Source: JAUIAI01 sp049680625
GTDB lineage: Bacteria; Pseudomonadota; Gammaproteobacteria; Burkholderiales; Burkholderiaceae_E
Length of the DNA: 18,022 bases
Assembly: GCA_049680625.1 (NCBI GenBank)
Contig: JBAUID010000015.1
Location: 1-18,022 of the forward strand
Direction of reading: 5' to 3'
In this document: piece after piece, positions 7,938 through 15,356 of the stretch
How positions within the stretch are numbered: the first letter of the stretch is position 1
Layout: every line of letters starts with the position of its first letter
Position numbers and translations under genes: made by a program
Notes under the pieces: generated by a model
What the model was told of the DNA's origin: nothing
Database searches by the model: none
Seen by the model: the letters and a program-made list of their open reading frames with translations, nothing else

Positions 7938-9095
7938 ATGAAAAGAACTCTAATAACGGCAGCAGCCCTGTCGATATTTACCGCCCAGGCGTTAGCAGCC
8001 ACTCAGGGGGTTACCGACACAGAAGTCGTGATCGGCAGCGCCAATGATTTATCAGGCCCGTTTGCTGCTTTTGGCGCACCGGCAGTGAAAGCGGCGCAGT
8101 TGTACTTTGACGAAATCAACGCTTCGGGTGGCGTCAACGGCCGAAAACTTCGATTTGTGGTCGAAGATCACGGCTACCAGGTGCCTAAGGCGGTTCAGGT
8201 TGTGAACAAGCTGGTCAATCGCGACAAGGTCTTTGCCATGTTGTTATCACTGGGTACGCCGCATAACGTGGCCGCGTTTAAGCTCCTTGATGCCAAGGGT
8301 ATTCCGAATGTGAGCCCGTTGTCCGCCGCTCGCCAGATGTTGCAAGATCCGATTCAGTACAAGTTTGCCGGTACTGCCAGTTATTACGATGCAGTGCGCG
8401 CAACGGTTAACTACATGGCAAAGAACGAAGGCGCAAAAAAAGTATGCACTATGTATATTCCCAGCGATTTCGGCAAAGAAATCCAGGCAGCCGCAGTTGA
8501 TGAATCGAAAGCACTGGGTCTTGATTACGTTGGCGAAACCACTCACAAGCCGGACGAAACCGACTACGTCGGTTCCCTGACCAAGCTGAAAGCCGCGGGT
8601 TGTAACCTGGTTACGGTGGCCTTGTCGGTTCGCGGCGTAATAACCGCGGTTGCCACGGCCAAAAAGATCGGCTGGACCGATGCAAAATTTGTTGGTTCAT
8701 CAGCCGCTTTCCATACCGCAATAGCCAAGGTCCCGGGTGGCGTGACTGATGGCTTTTTTGCCGGTGCGGGTTGGCAGGATCTTGAAGCCCGCGCGTCAGA
8801 CCCGGAAGTGGCTGCCTGGATCAAGTCGTATACCGAAGCCTCTGGTGAAAAATTTCCAGGAACCGGTGCGTTACTCGGGCGATCAGCTGCCGAAATTTTT
8901 GTTAACGCGCTCAGGGCCGCCGGTAAGAATTTGACCAACGAGAGTTTTGTTAAAGCAATGGAAAGCCTGGACTACGCCGATAAAATTGCGGGTAACAAAG
9001 TCAAGATGGGGCCAAATGATCATGTGGCGGCCGACGAAATATATATCTCAAAAATTGACGGCGGTAACTGGAAATTGGTGGGTCAGGCAAGATGA
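7938..9095 (+). CDS. Liv-type ABC transporter periplasmic substrate-binding protein
   Basis: This is the receptor (Peripla_BP_6 / type I periplasmic fold) of the upstream LivHMGF importer. The 385-residue precursor has a signal peptide, MKRTLITAAALSIFTAQALA, with cleavage predicted after Ala20. The mature N-terminus TDTEVVIGSANDLSGPFAAFG is characteristic of the family, as are FDEINASGGVNGRKLRFVVEDH and the second-lobe segment FPGTGALLGRSAAEIFVNALRAAG. Related receptors bind leucine-type amino acids, amides or aromatic acids such as benzoates and coumarate. Placement between two acyl-CoA ligases and a carotenoid-oxygenase-type enzyme favours an aromatic acid, but the binding pocket cannot be read with certainty. 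The stop overlaps the next gene as ATGA, unusual because it couples a periplasmic receptor directly to a cytoplasmic enzyme. Confidence 0.94.
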   Translation: MKRTLITAAALSIFTAQALAATQGVTDTEVVIGSANDLSGPFAAFGAPAVKAAQLYFDEINASGGVNGRKLRFVVEDHGYQVPKAVQVVNKLVNRDKVFAMLLSLGTPHNVAAFKLLDAKGIPNVSPLSAARQMLQDPIQYKFAGTASYYDAVRATVNYMAKNEGAKKVCTMYIPSDFGKEIQAAAVDESKALGLDYVGETTHKPDETDYVGSLTKLKAAGCNLVTVALSVRGVITAVATAKKIGWTDAKFVGSSAAFHTAIAKVPGGVTDGFFAGAGWQDLEARASDPEVAAWIKSYTEASGEKFPGTGALLGRSAAEIFVNALRAAGKNLTNESFVKAMESLDYADKIAGNKVKMGPNDHVAADEIYISKIDGGNWKLVGQAR

Positions 9096-10465
9096 CGGCT
9101 AACCGGTACCTGGGTGGTAATTTTGCGCCGGTTGCGCAGGAAATTACCGCAACAGATTTGCCGGTTCAAGGCGAGCTGCCGCCTGAATTGATCGGGCGGT
9201 ATGTTCGCAATGGTCCAAACCCGGCCGCTGAGGTCAACCCTAAAACCCACCATTGGTTTATGGGTGACGGGATGGTGCATGGCATACGGCTTGCGCACGG
9301 GAAGGCGCACTGGTATCGCAATCGTTACGTGGGCTCAGCTGCCCTGAGCCGTTTGCGCGAACAACCAGATATTCCAGGGCCCAACTGGTGTGCCAGCAGT
9401 CTTGGGCCGAACACAAACGTTGGTGGTTTTGCTGGAAAAACCTGGGCGCTGGTTGAATCTGGCGGTGTGCCGGTTGAATTGACTTACGAGTTAGAGACTG
9501 TCGGCCGCAACAACTTTAACGGTAGCCTGCCTGGCGCATTTTCTGCTCACCCGAAATATGACCCGCTCACTGGCGAGTGGCATGCGATGGCTTACGCGTG
9601 GGCGCAGTGGATGGATCACATTCAGTACGTTGTGGTCACCGCCAACGGGCGGGTCAGTAAGACTGTCGATATTCCGCTACCAGGCATGTCAATGATTCAC
9701 GACATGGCGCTGACCTCAACTTACGCAATTGTTTTTGATCAACCGGTAACTGTTGATATTGGGCTGGCAATGAAACGCGAATTTCCGTTTCGCTGGAATC
9801 CCGGCTATGGCAATCGCATTGGCTTGTTGCGCCGAGACGCTATCGATGCGTCCAACATCATCTGGATAGACTTGCCGCTCGGATACGCCTTTCATCCGTT
9901 GAATGCCTACGACACAGATGACGGGCAAGTCGTGGTCGATATCTGCAACTATGAAAAAGTATTTGATCAGGGGGTGCACGGTGTCATTGGGCCCGACGGT
10001 ATTGCCCGGCTGGAGCGTTGGCAGCTTAAGCCTGAGGCCCGCACGGTATCGGTTACCGTAATTGATGAAAGCTTCAATGAGTTTCCGCGGCATCGCGACT
10101 CGGTCGGAGGGCAGATGTATCGCTACGGCTATTGCGTCTCTCCGTCCTCTGATCCGCACGTTGGCTGGCCAACCCTAAAACACGACTTGCAAACCGGGCA
10201 ACGGCAAACGTTTGATCACGGCCCCGGTCGGGCGGCGGGAGAAGCTGTTTTTGTTCCCCGCGAAGCATCATCAGCTGAAGATGACGGCTGGCTGCTGATG
10301 CTGGTCCACGAGGTTGGTTCACACCAGAGTGGTGGCGCAGACCTTGTGGTTTTGGACGCACGGGATTTCTCGCGCGGTGAAGTGGCGCGAGTCACGCTTC
10401 CACAGCGCGTGCCTTTCGGGTTTCATGGCAACTGGATTGCCGACGCACTTTCGGAGCAGACATGA
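9092..10465 (+). CDS. Carotenoid-cleavage / lignostilbene dioxygenase family enzyme
   Basis: This non-heme iron oxygenase belongs to the RPE65/CCD family, which splits C=C bonds of carotenoids, stilbenes or phenylpropenes into carbonyl products. The 457-residue sequence has the four iron-binding His of the seven-bladed propeller: H153 (SAHPKYDP), H203 (MIHDMALT), H268 (AFHPLNAY) and H445 (PFGFHGNW). Probable second-shell Glu residues are E330 (NEFPRH) and E384 (GEAVFVPR). There is no signal peptide, so it acts in the cytoplasm. Length and the VPFGFHGNW ending resemble bacterial lignostilbene dioxygenases and isoeugenol monooxygenase. Its place inside a Liv transport operon, four-base overlapped on both sides, argues for a soluble, imported aromatic alkene rather than a carotenoid. 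No carotenoid biosynthesis gene is nearby. The exact substrate is inference. Confidence 0.92.
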   Translation: MTANRYLGGNFAPVAQEITATDLPVQGELPPELIGRYVRNGPNPAAEVNPKTHHWFMGDGMVHGIRLAHGKAHWYRNRYVGSAALSRLREQPDIPGPNWCASSLGPNTNVGGFAGKTWALVESGGVPVELTYELETVGRNNFNGSLPGAFSAHPKYDPLTGEWHAMAYAWAQWMDHIQYVVVTANGRVSKTVDIPLPGMSMIHDMALTSTYAIVFDQPVTVDIGLAMKREFPFRWNPGYGNRIGLLRRDAIDASNIIWIDLPLGYAFHPLNAYDTDDGQVVVDICNYEKVFDQGVHGVIGPDGIARLERWQLKPEARTVSVTVIDESFNEFPRHRDSVGGQMYRYGYCVSPSSDPHVGWPTLKHDLQTGQRQTFDHGPGRAAGEAVFVPREASSAEDDGWLLMLVHEVGSHQSGGADLVVLDARDFSRGEVARVTLPQRVPFGFHGNWIADALSEQT

Positions 10466-12027
10466 ACAATGACGTCATCCGTCGCCAGACGTTAGCCGAC
10501 ATTTTGCGGCGGTCAGCGCTTCGTTACCCCAATCGTCTTGCCGTCAGCTGTGGAGAAATTAATTGGACTTATCGCGAATTTGACGACTTGACTAATCGCC
10601 TCGCTGCCGGTCTGTCTGGCCTGGGAATTACCATGGGAGACAACGTTGCGGTTCTGGCCCGTAACTCACATGGTTTTGCCGCGATGCGATTTGCTCTCGC
10701 CCGTTTGGGTGCCGTGCTGGTACCAATTAACTTCATGCTAAATGCCAGTGAGGTCGCCTACATTTTGCGACATGCCGGCGCAAAATTTCTAGCCACTGAC
10801 ACTGAGTTGACCGCGCTGGCGAAAGAGGCAGCGGCACTGGACACGGAGGTTGCCGAGTTCATCTGGTTGCCGTCAGAAGCGCCTGCGACGGCGGTTTCAG
10901 ATATGCATAATTTTCATAGCCTGTGCGACTGTACGAACCTGCTGGCACCGAACAATTTGCAAAGTACCGATCTTGCGCAAATTGTCTACACCAGTGGTAC
11001 TGAGTCTCTGCCAAAGGGCGCTATGCTGACCCATGATGCAGTGCTCTGGGAATACGTCACCTGCCTGATTGATGCCAGTATTGAACATCAGGACATCGCC
11101 CTGCATGCCTTGCCGCTGTATCACTGTGCCCAGCTTGATGTGTTTTTTGGCCCGGCAATTTATGTTGGCGGTATCAACGTGATTACTGCTCACCCGACCC
11201 CGGAAAACCTGATCAACCTGATTGAGCAGCATCGTATTACCAGTTTTTTTGCGCCACCCACGGTGTGGATCGGCATTCTGCGCTCGCCGGGCTTTGAACC
11301 GACCCGTCTGGCCAGCCTGCGCAAGGGCTATTACGGCGCGTCGATCATGCCGGTTGCCGTTCTTAAAGAGCTTTCCGAACAACTGCCGGATGTCCGTTTG
11401 TGGAACCTGTACGGTCAGACCGAAGTGGCGCCGGTGGCCACGGTGTTGGGCCCCGAAGATCAGTTGCGCAAACCCGGCTCCTGCGGACGCGCTGCACTCA
11501 ACGTAGAGACCCGGGTTGTCAATGATGCAATGCAAGATGTCGCGCCCGGTGAAATTGGCGAAATCGTGCATCGCTCCCCACAGCTATTGCTCGGCTACTT
11601 TCATGATGATGAGCGAACAACGGCGGCATTTGAAGGTGGATGGTTTCACAGTGGTGACCTGGCCACTATTGACGACGAAGGTTATATCAGCGTCGTGGAT
11701 CGAAAAAAAGACATGATCAAAACTGGCGGTGAAAACGTGGCCAGCCGGGAAGTTGAAGAAGCGATTTATCAATTGGACGGAGTTAGCGAAGTGGCTGTTG
11801 TTGGCCTGCCGCATCCGGTGTGGGTCGAAGCCGTCACCGCTGTCATTGTCTTAAAGGGGTCTGTATCGGTCACGGAAAAAACGGTTGTTGAGCATTGCGC
11901 CGGCCGGTTAGCAAAATTCAAGTGTCCAAAGGCGGTTCATTTCACCGCGACATTGCCAAAAAACCCGAGTGGCAAAATTCTGAAGCGCGAATTGCGCGAA
12001 CAATACGCCGGGGAGACTGCTGGCTGA
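10462..12027 (+). CDS. AMP-forming acyl-CoA ligase, medium-size fatty-acyl/aryl-CoA synthetase type
   Basis: This second ANL-superfamily ligase has 521 residues and is clearly a different subgroup from the one at 6021. Motifs are P-loop YTSGTESLPKGAMLTH (176-191), NLYGQTE (315-321), GGWFHSGDL (392-400), hinge DRKKD (413-417) and the A10 catalytic Lys505 in NPSGKILKRELR. The Glu in SGTES, where many ligases have Thr, marks a recognised group of bacterial fatty-acyl-CoA synthetase-like proteins. The start overlaps the preceding stop as ATGA, with GGAG at 10453-10456. It could activate the acid formed after oxidation of a cleavage product of the preceding enzyme, but no aldehyde dehydrogenase is present in the window to make that acid. 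The substrate is therefore open. It is the last gene of the run that begins with livH. Confidence 0.92.
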   Translation: MNNDVIRRQTLADILRRSALRYPNRLAVSCGEINWTYREFDDLTNRLAAGLSGLGITMGDNVAVLARNSHGFAAMRFALARLGAVLVPINFMLNASEVAYILRHAGAKFLATDTELTALAKEAAALDTEVAEFIWLPSEAPATAVSDMHNFHSLCDCTNLLAPNNLQSTDLAQIVYTSGTESLPKGAMLTHDAVLWEYVTCLIDASIEHQDIALHALPLYHCAQLDVFFGPAIYVGGINVITAHPTPENLINLIEQHRITSFFAPPTVWIGILRSPGFEPTRLASLRKGYYGASIMPVAVLKELSEQLPDVRLWNLYGQTEVAPVATVLGPEDQLRKPGSCGRAALNVETRVVNDAMQDVAPGEIGEIVHRSPQLLLGYFHDDERTTAAFEGGWFHSGDLATIDDEGYISVVDRKKDMIKTGGENVASREVEEAIYQLDGVSEVAVVGLPHPVWVEAVTAVIVLKGSVSVTEKTVVEHCAGRLAKFKCPKAVHFTATLPKNPSGKILKRELREQYAGETAG

Positions 12028-12078
12028 AAGTGGTCTGGCGACGGTCGGTTTTGTGAAGTTGTTTCAGGGCCAGCTTCA

Positions 12079-12112
12079 TGAGGACTCTATTGGGGACTCA
12101 ATGGGGACTCAA
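12079..12112 (+). repeat. 11-bp tandem repeat, unit TGGGGACTCAA
   Basis: Two perfect copies of TGGGGACTCAA (12091-12101 and 12102-12112) are preceded by a degenerate copy at 12079-12089 with two mismatches, plus one extra base, and followed by a partial unit TGGG. The 11-bp period is close to one helical turn, so a regulator could bind it on one face. It could equally be a slippage product. No function is claimed. Confidence 0.7.
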
Positions 12113-12260
12113 TGGGTAATCGCTAAGAATTGAAGAATCGGAACCCAGGGTACTTGCCTAGGCCGCATTCTCGACCCATAGTGGACGGATTCATCCATCT
12201 TGAGTTAATCGGTACCGCAGGTTCAACGTTATCTGATCGGTCTCATGATCGATATTAATG

Positions 12261-12292
12261 CCGCGCCGTTTATTATGTTGGCGGCGTCGCGG
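12261..12292 (+). other. Possible 5' leader hairpin before tctC
   Basis: CCGCGCCG (12261-12268) can pair with CGGCG(tcg)CGG (12282-12292), with a three-base bulge and a 13-base AT-rich loop. The structure ends 14 bases before the tctC ribosome site. It could influence mRNA stability or translation of the receptor gene, or simply reflect local GC content. There is no T-run, so it is not a terminator. Confidence 0.25.
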
Positions 12293-12306
12293 TTCTTAAA
12301 CACCAT

Positions 12307-12313
12307 GGAGGTG
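12307..12313 (+). promoter_or_regulatory. Strong ribosome binding site of tctC
   Basis: GGAGGTG lies four bases before the tctC ATG. It is much stronger than the sites before tctB and tctA, matching the usual need for excess periplasmic receptor over membrane subunits. Confidence 0.6.
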
Positions 12314-12317
12314 CTGC

Positions 12318-13310
12318 ATGAAAAATACCAGTAGATCTTTCCGGTTCCTGACTTCCCTGATGGCCACCGTTGCGGTTAGCCTGATCAGCCCGTTGGCGGG
12401 GGCCCAGGATAAATTTCCGACCAAGCCAATAACGATGGTGGTTACCTATGCAGCCGGTGGCAACGCAGACATTGTTGCCCGTATCTCTGCCGAGCGTCTC
12501 AGCAAAGAACTGGGTGTGCCGGTCAAAGTGTTAAACGTTCCGGGTGGTCGTCATATTCCCGGGGTAATGAATGTTTTGAATAAACCGGCTGACGGTTACA
12601 CCTTATTGAGGTGGTCAGCGGCACCGATGGTCATTGGCCCTCTGGTTCGGAAGGTGCCGTACGATCCGTTGAAAGATATCGTGCCGATTTCAGCATCAAC
12701 GACAGCGGCGACAGCCTTGTACGTGCGTGGTGATTCACCGATTAAGACGTTCGAGCAGTTTGTCGACGAAGCGAAAAAGAAAAAATTCACCATCGGGGTG
12801 AACAATATTGGTGCACCACCAAATTTGTCTGCGGTACAGCTGGCTCAGCAGTTTGGCCTTGAATTCAATACATTAACCTTGAAAACCGTTCCAGCCACGA
12901 TGACTGGCTTGTTAGGTGGGCAGGTGGATGTTGCCGTCGGGCAACTAACCGGTGTGAAAATCTTTGGTGACAAGTTGCGCGCGTTAGCCATTCTTGATAA
13001 CGCTCGGGAAGCATATTTTGCAAAAGATTTGCCTGGGGTGCGAACCGTTGGAGAAATCTTTCCTGGCAAAGAGGCTGGCAGCTGGATCAACGGAGGCCTC
13101 GCGATCAAAGCCGGCACCCCTGACCATATCGTCAAGCGCCTGGTTGAGGCGGCCGACAAGGCAATGAACAACCAGGCGTTCGCCGACCAGATAAGCAATA
13201 CCATTACCTATCGCTGGATTGGCGGGGTTGATGCGGTAACTGCCAAAATCAAAGAAGGTATTGCACTGTATAAACCGTTGCTGGACAGCCTGGGCCTGCT
13301 GAAGAAATAG
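12318..13310 (+). CDS. tctC: Tripartite tricarboxylate transporter receptor, TctC/Bug family
   Basis: This is the periplasmic solute receptor of the TTT transporter encoded with tctB and tctA. The 330-residue precursor has a signal peptide of about 30 residues ending in LAGAQ. Family hallmarks are the mature start FPTKPITMVVTYAAGGNADIVAR, which forms the first ligand loop (AAGGNAD here, where many Bug proteins have PxGGxxD), the GVMNVLNKPADGYTLL segment, and a late KEGIALYKPLLDSLGL ending. Bug receptors bind carboxylates such as citrate, and some bind aromatic acids such as terephthalate. The ligand here is unknown. The next-door sulfatase and ring-cleavage dioxygenase make an aromatic or sulfated acid plausible, by inference only. 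Confidence 0.94.
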   Translation: MKNTSRSFRFLTSLMATVAVSLISPLAGAQDKFPTKPITMVVTYAAGGNADIVARISAERLSKELGVPVKVLNVPGGRHIPGVMNVLNKPADGYTLLRWSAAPMVIGPLVRKVPYDPLKDIVPISASTTAATALYVRGDSPIKTFEQFVDEAKKKKFTIGVNNIGAPPNLSAVQLAQQFGLEFNTLTLKTVPATMTGLLGGQVDVAVGQLTGVKIFGDKLRALAILDNAREAYFAKDLPGVRTVGEIFPGKEAGSWINGGLAIKAGTPDHIVKRLVEAADKAMNNQAFADQISNTITYRWIGGVDAVTAKIKEGIALYKPLLDSLGLLKK

Positions 13311-13346
13311 CGAAAAAAGCGCAACAGCAACTGAGCCGGTGTTGAG

Positions 13347-13805
13347 ATGCTGACGCAGCGACGGGCCAATATCGTTTTTGCGATTGTGGCGCTGCTCGCT
13401 GCTGTTTTTCTCGCTGTTCAGGCCTTTGGCTTCGAAGACAATGTTCTGCTGGGAAAGTCGCAATTGAGTTCTCGCTTCTTCCCCCTTACTGCGCTGAGCT
13501 TCATCATTGTCTGCGCGCTGGTGGTACTGATTCAGCTAATCGGATTGCCGATTGAAGATCCCGCCGGCACCAAACCTGTGTATGGCCATTGGCGGGAAAG
13601 TTTTCGTGGTGCGATGACTTTCTTGGTCGCCGTCGCTTGCTTTCTGGTCTGGACTTACGTCGGATTTGTGCCGATGGCCTTGATTGTCGGGCCCGCCTGC
13701 GCCTTGGTGATGGGCGTCCGTTCGGTCTGGGTCTACGTATTTCTGATCGCATCGGGTTTTGCTATTTACCTTGTATTCAGTCGGCTGCTCGGTGTTGAGC
13801 TTTAA
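13347..13805 (+). CDS. tctB: Tripartite tricarboxylate transporter small membrane subunit, TctB family
   Basis: This is the small membrane subunit of the TTT importer. It has 152 residues with four predicted membrane helices, including residues of about 6-25 (NIVFAIVALLAAVFLAVQAF), about 45-68, about 85-100 and a last helix region near 120-147. The first loop has the family-like LGKSQLSSRFFP segment. TctB proteins are poorly conserved, so the call rests on size, topology and position between tctC and tctA. It starts 36 bases after the tctC stop with only a weak ribosome site. Confidence 0.9.
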   Translation: MLTQRRANIVFAIVALLAAVFLAVQAFGFEDNVLLGKSQLSSRFFPLTALSFIIVCALVVLIQLIGLPIEDPAGTKPVYGHWRESFRGAMTFLVAVACFLVWTYVGFVPMALIVGPACALVMGVRSVWVYVFLIASGFAIYLVFSRLLGVEL

Positions 13806-13809
13806 CTCA

Positions 13810-13851
13810 ATGATGCTGATCCCATACTTAATTCATGTGGCTGATACGTGA
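13810..13851 (+). other. 13-codon mini-ORF bridging tctB and tctA
   Basis: An ATG four bases after the tctB stop opens MMLIPYLIHVADT, which ends with a TGA overlapping the tctA GTG start as GTGA. Neither tctA nor this mini-ORF has a good ribosome site. Ribosomes finishing tctB may restart here and be delivered to tctA, keeping subunit output matched. A second ATG at 13835 (MWLIRD, ending 13855) also overlaps the tctA start. Short ORFs occur by chance, so this is a candidate only. Confidence 0.3.
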
Positions 13852-15326
13852 CTGAAGCCGTTCTTCTTGCGCTGGGCAATTTGCTTCAGCCGATGAGCCT
13901 GCTGATGCTGGTTGCAGGGATTTCGCTCGGTATTGTCATCGGCATCCTGCCGGGCCTTGGGCCACCAATCGCCATCACTATTGCCTTGCCTTTCACTTTT
14001 TACCTTGAGCCGGTGCCGTCTCTGGTCTTGCTCCTGGCGATTTACTCCGCCGCCATTTACGGTGGATCTATTTCTGCAATCGCCGTGGGCATTCCCGGAA
14101 CCGGGGCCGCAATGGCAACTGTGCAGGATGGCTTCAGCATGTTTAAAGCCGGTCGCGGCGGCGAAGCACTGGGCTATTCGTTGGTCGGATCCATTATCGG
14201 TGGCTTGTTCAGCACGGTATGCCTGGCACTGATTGCCCCGTTGCTTGCCGATGTGGCCATTAAGTTTGGTCCCCGCGAATTTTTGGCCATTGGTGTGTTT
14301 GGCCTTGTTGTTGTGGTTCGTGTCGCCGGTGAAAGTGTTTTTAAGGGCTTGCTGATTGGTGGGGTCGGCATATTCCTGGCCAGCTGGGGGATCGACCCAA
14401 TTAACGGTATCGAGCGCTACACCTTTGGGTTTTATCAACTCTACGAGGGGATTCCCTTTGTGCCGTTTCTCGTCGGTGTGTTTGCGATGTCCGAATTGTT
14501 AATCAGTGCTGAAAAAACCCTGGTCATTGGCAAGATTGATCAGAAAAGCCTGTCAGTGCGCCTGCCCGGTTTCAAGGCACTGGCACGGCTTAAGGGCTTG
14601 TTGTTGCGTTCGTCCCTGATTGGTACCGTGATTGGCATTATCCCGGGGGAAGGCGCTGCGGTGGGCGCGTTCTTCAGCTACTCAGAGGCAAAACGACGCT
14701 CGAAAACCCCGGAAAAATTTGGCACGGGTATTCCCGAAGGCGTTGTAGCACCGGAAACCGCAAACAACGCCACGGTTGGTGGCGCCCTGGTGCCAACCCT
14801 GACCCTGGGGGTGCCGGGCAGCCCGGCGGCGGCGGTTTTGCTTGGGGCATTCCTGATTCAGGGGCTGGCACCTGGGCCGCGCTTGTTCTCAGAGCGCCCG
14901 GACCTGATGTATGCCATTTTTCTCGGCTTGTTTGTCATCAACCTGGTCATGATTCCGGTCGGGCTGCTGGCGATCCGGTATGCAGCCCGCTTGGTGATGG
15001 TACCCAACACTATTATTGTTCCAACGGTGATGTTGCTGTGTTTTGTCGGCACATACAGCGTCAGTAACAGTATGTTCAACGTCATTATCATGCTGGGCGC
15101 GGGCCTGCTCGGTTACATCGTGAGAAAACTTGGCTATTCAATTGCGCCGCTCAGTATCGGATTTGTTCTCGGGCCGATGCTCGAATTGTCACTGCGGCAA
15201 TCGGTCATTGTCAGTGACGGTAGTGTCGCAAAGTTTTTTGGTAGCCCGATAGCGCTCGGTATTTACGCTGTGTTGGCGTTAACTATCTTGTGGGGCCCAA
15301 TAAGCAACTGGTTTAGAACGCGGTAA
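13848..15326 (+). CDS. tctA: Tripartite tricarboxylate transporter large membrane subunit, TctA family
   Basis: This is the 492-residue main permease of the TTT system, with about a dozen hydrophobic segments. The two repeated family motifs are visible: GILPGLGPP at 32-40 and GIIPGEGAAVGAFFSY at 263-278. The APETANNA block (301-308) and LGVPGSPAAAV (320-330) are also present. The Glu in PGEG is unusual against the PGAG/PGxG I recall for most relatives. The start is GTG, the first possible start after an in-frame TGA at 13842, and it places the N-terminus where TctA proteins normally begin. There is no good ribosome site, and the GTG overlaps the stop of a 13-codon mini-ORF, suggesting coupling to tctB. 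It is followed 30 bp later by the sulfatase. Confidence 0.95.
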   Translation: MTEAVLLALGNLLQPMSLLMLVAGISLGIVIGILPGLGPPIAITIALPFTFYLEPVPSLVLLLAIYSAAIYGGSISAIAVGIPGTGAAMATVQDGFSMFKAGRGGEALGYSLVGSIIGGLFSTVCLALIAPLLADVAIKFGPREFLAIGVFGLVVVVRVAGESVFKGLLIGGVGIFLASWGIDPINGIERYTFGFYQLYEGIPFVPFLVGVFAMSELLISAEKTLVIGKIDQKSLSVRLPGFKALARLKGLLLRSSLIGTVIGIIPGEGAAVGAFFSYSEAKRRSKTPEKFGTGIPEGVVAPETANNATVGGALVPTLTLGVPGSPAAAVLLGAFLIQGLAPGPRLFSERPDLMYAIFLGLFVINLVMIPVGLLAIRYAARLVMVPNTIIVPTVMLLCFVGTYSVSNSMFNVIIMLGAGLLGYIVRKLGYSIAPLSIGFVLGPMLELSLRQSVIVSDGSVAKFFGSPIALGIYAVLALTILWGPISNWFRTR

Positions 15327-15335
15327 TTTTTACGC

Positions 15336-15342
15336 AGGAGGT
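15336..15342 (+). promoter_or_regulatory. Consensus Shine-Dalgarno at unusual distance before the sulfatase
   Basis: AGGAGGT is a full match to the anti-Shine-Dalgarno core, but it lies 14 bases before the ATG at 15357, separated by a run of nine A. Normal spacing is five to nine. At the favoured distance there is an in-frame ATA (15351), a very rare start. Either the long A-run is tolerated, the real start is non-standard, or the homopolymer length is wrong in this assembly. Confidence 0.55.
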
Positions 15343-15356
15343 AAAAAAAAATAGCC

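Larger units (their letters stand above)
12028..12317. other. Noncoding gap between ligase and tctC
   Basis: This 290-bp gap holds no credible open frame, tRNA or insertion-sequence end. It contains an 11-bp tandem repeat (12079-12112), an 8-bp palindrome GCCTAGGC (12156-12163), a possible GC-rich leader hairpin (12261-12292) and the strong tctC ribosome site (12307-12313). No convincing terminator with a T-run follows the ligase stop, and no -35/-10 pair with standard spacing was found. The tctC transcript nonetheless probably begins in here. Confidence 0.6.

Noticed and set aside
10897..11571. 224-codon open frame on the minus strand
   Set aside because: It is fully inside the second acyl-CoA ligase, whose motifs are all intact, and shows no family motif of its own.
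12120..12180. Possible tRNA remnant or integration site (GGAACCCAGG-like T-arm)
   Set aside because: No acceptor stem, anticodon arm or CCA end can be drawn, and no integrase or direct-repeat partner is in the window.
12028..12317. Decayed gene in the gap before tctC
   Set aside because: Short frames here give no recognisable protein fragment, and stops occur in all frames.
13833..14438. 201-codon open frame on the minus strand
   Set aside because: It lies antisense to the well-conserved tctA start region, is rich in Gln, Asn and His as expected of a shadow frame, and resembles no family.
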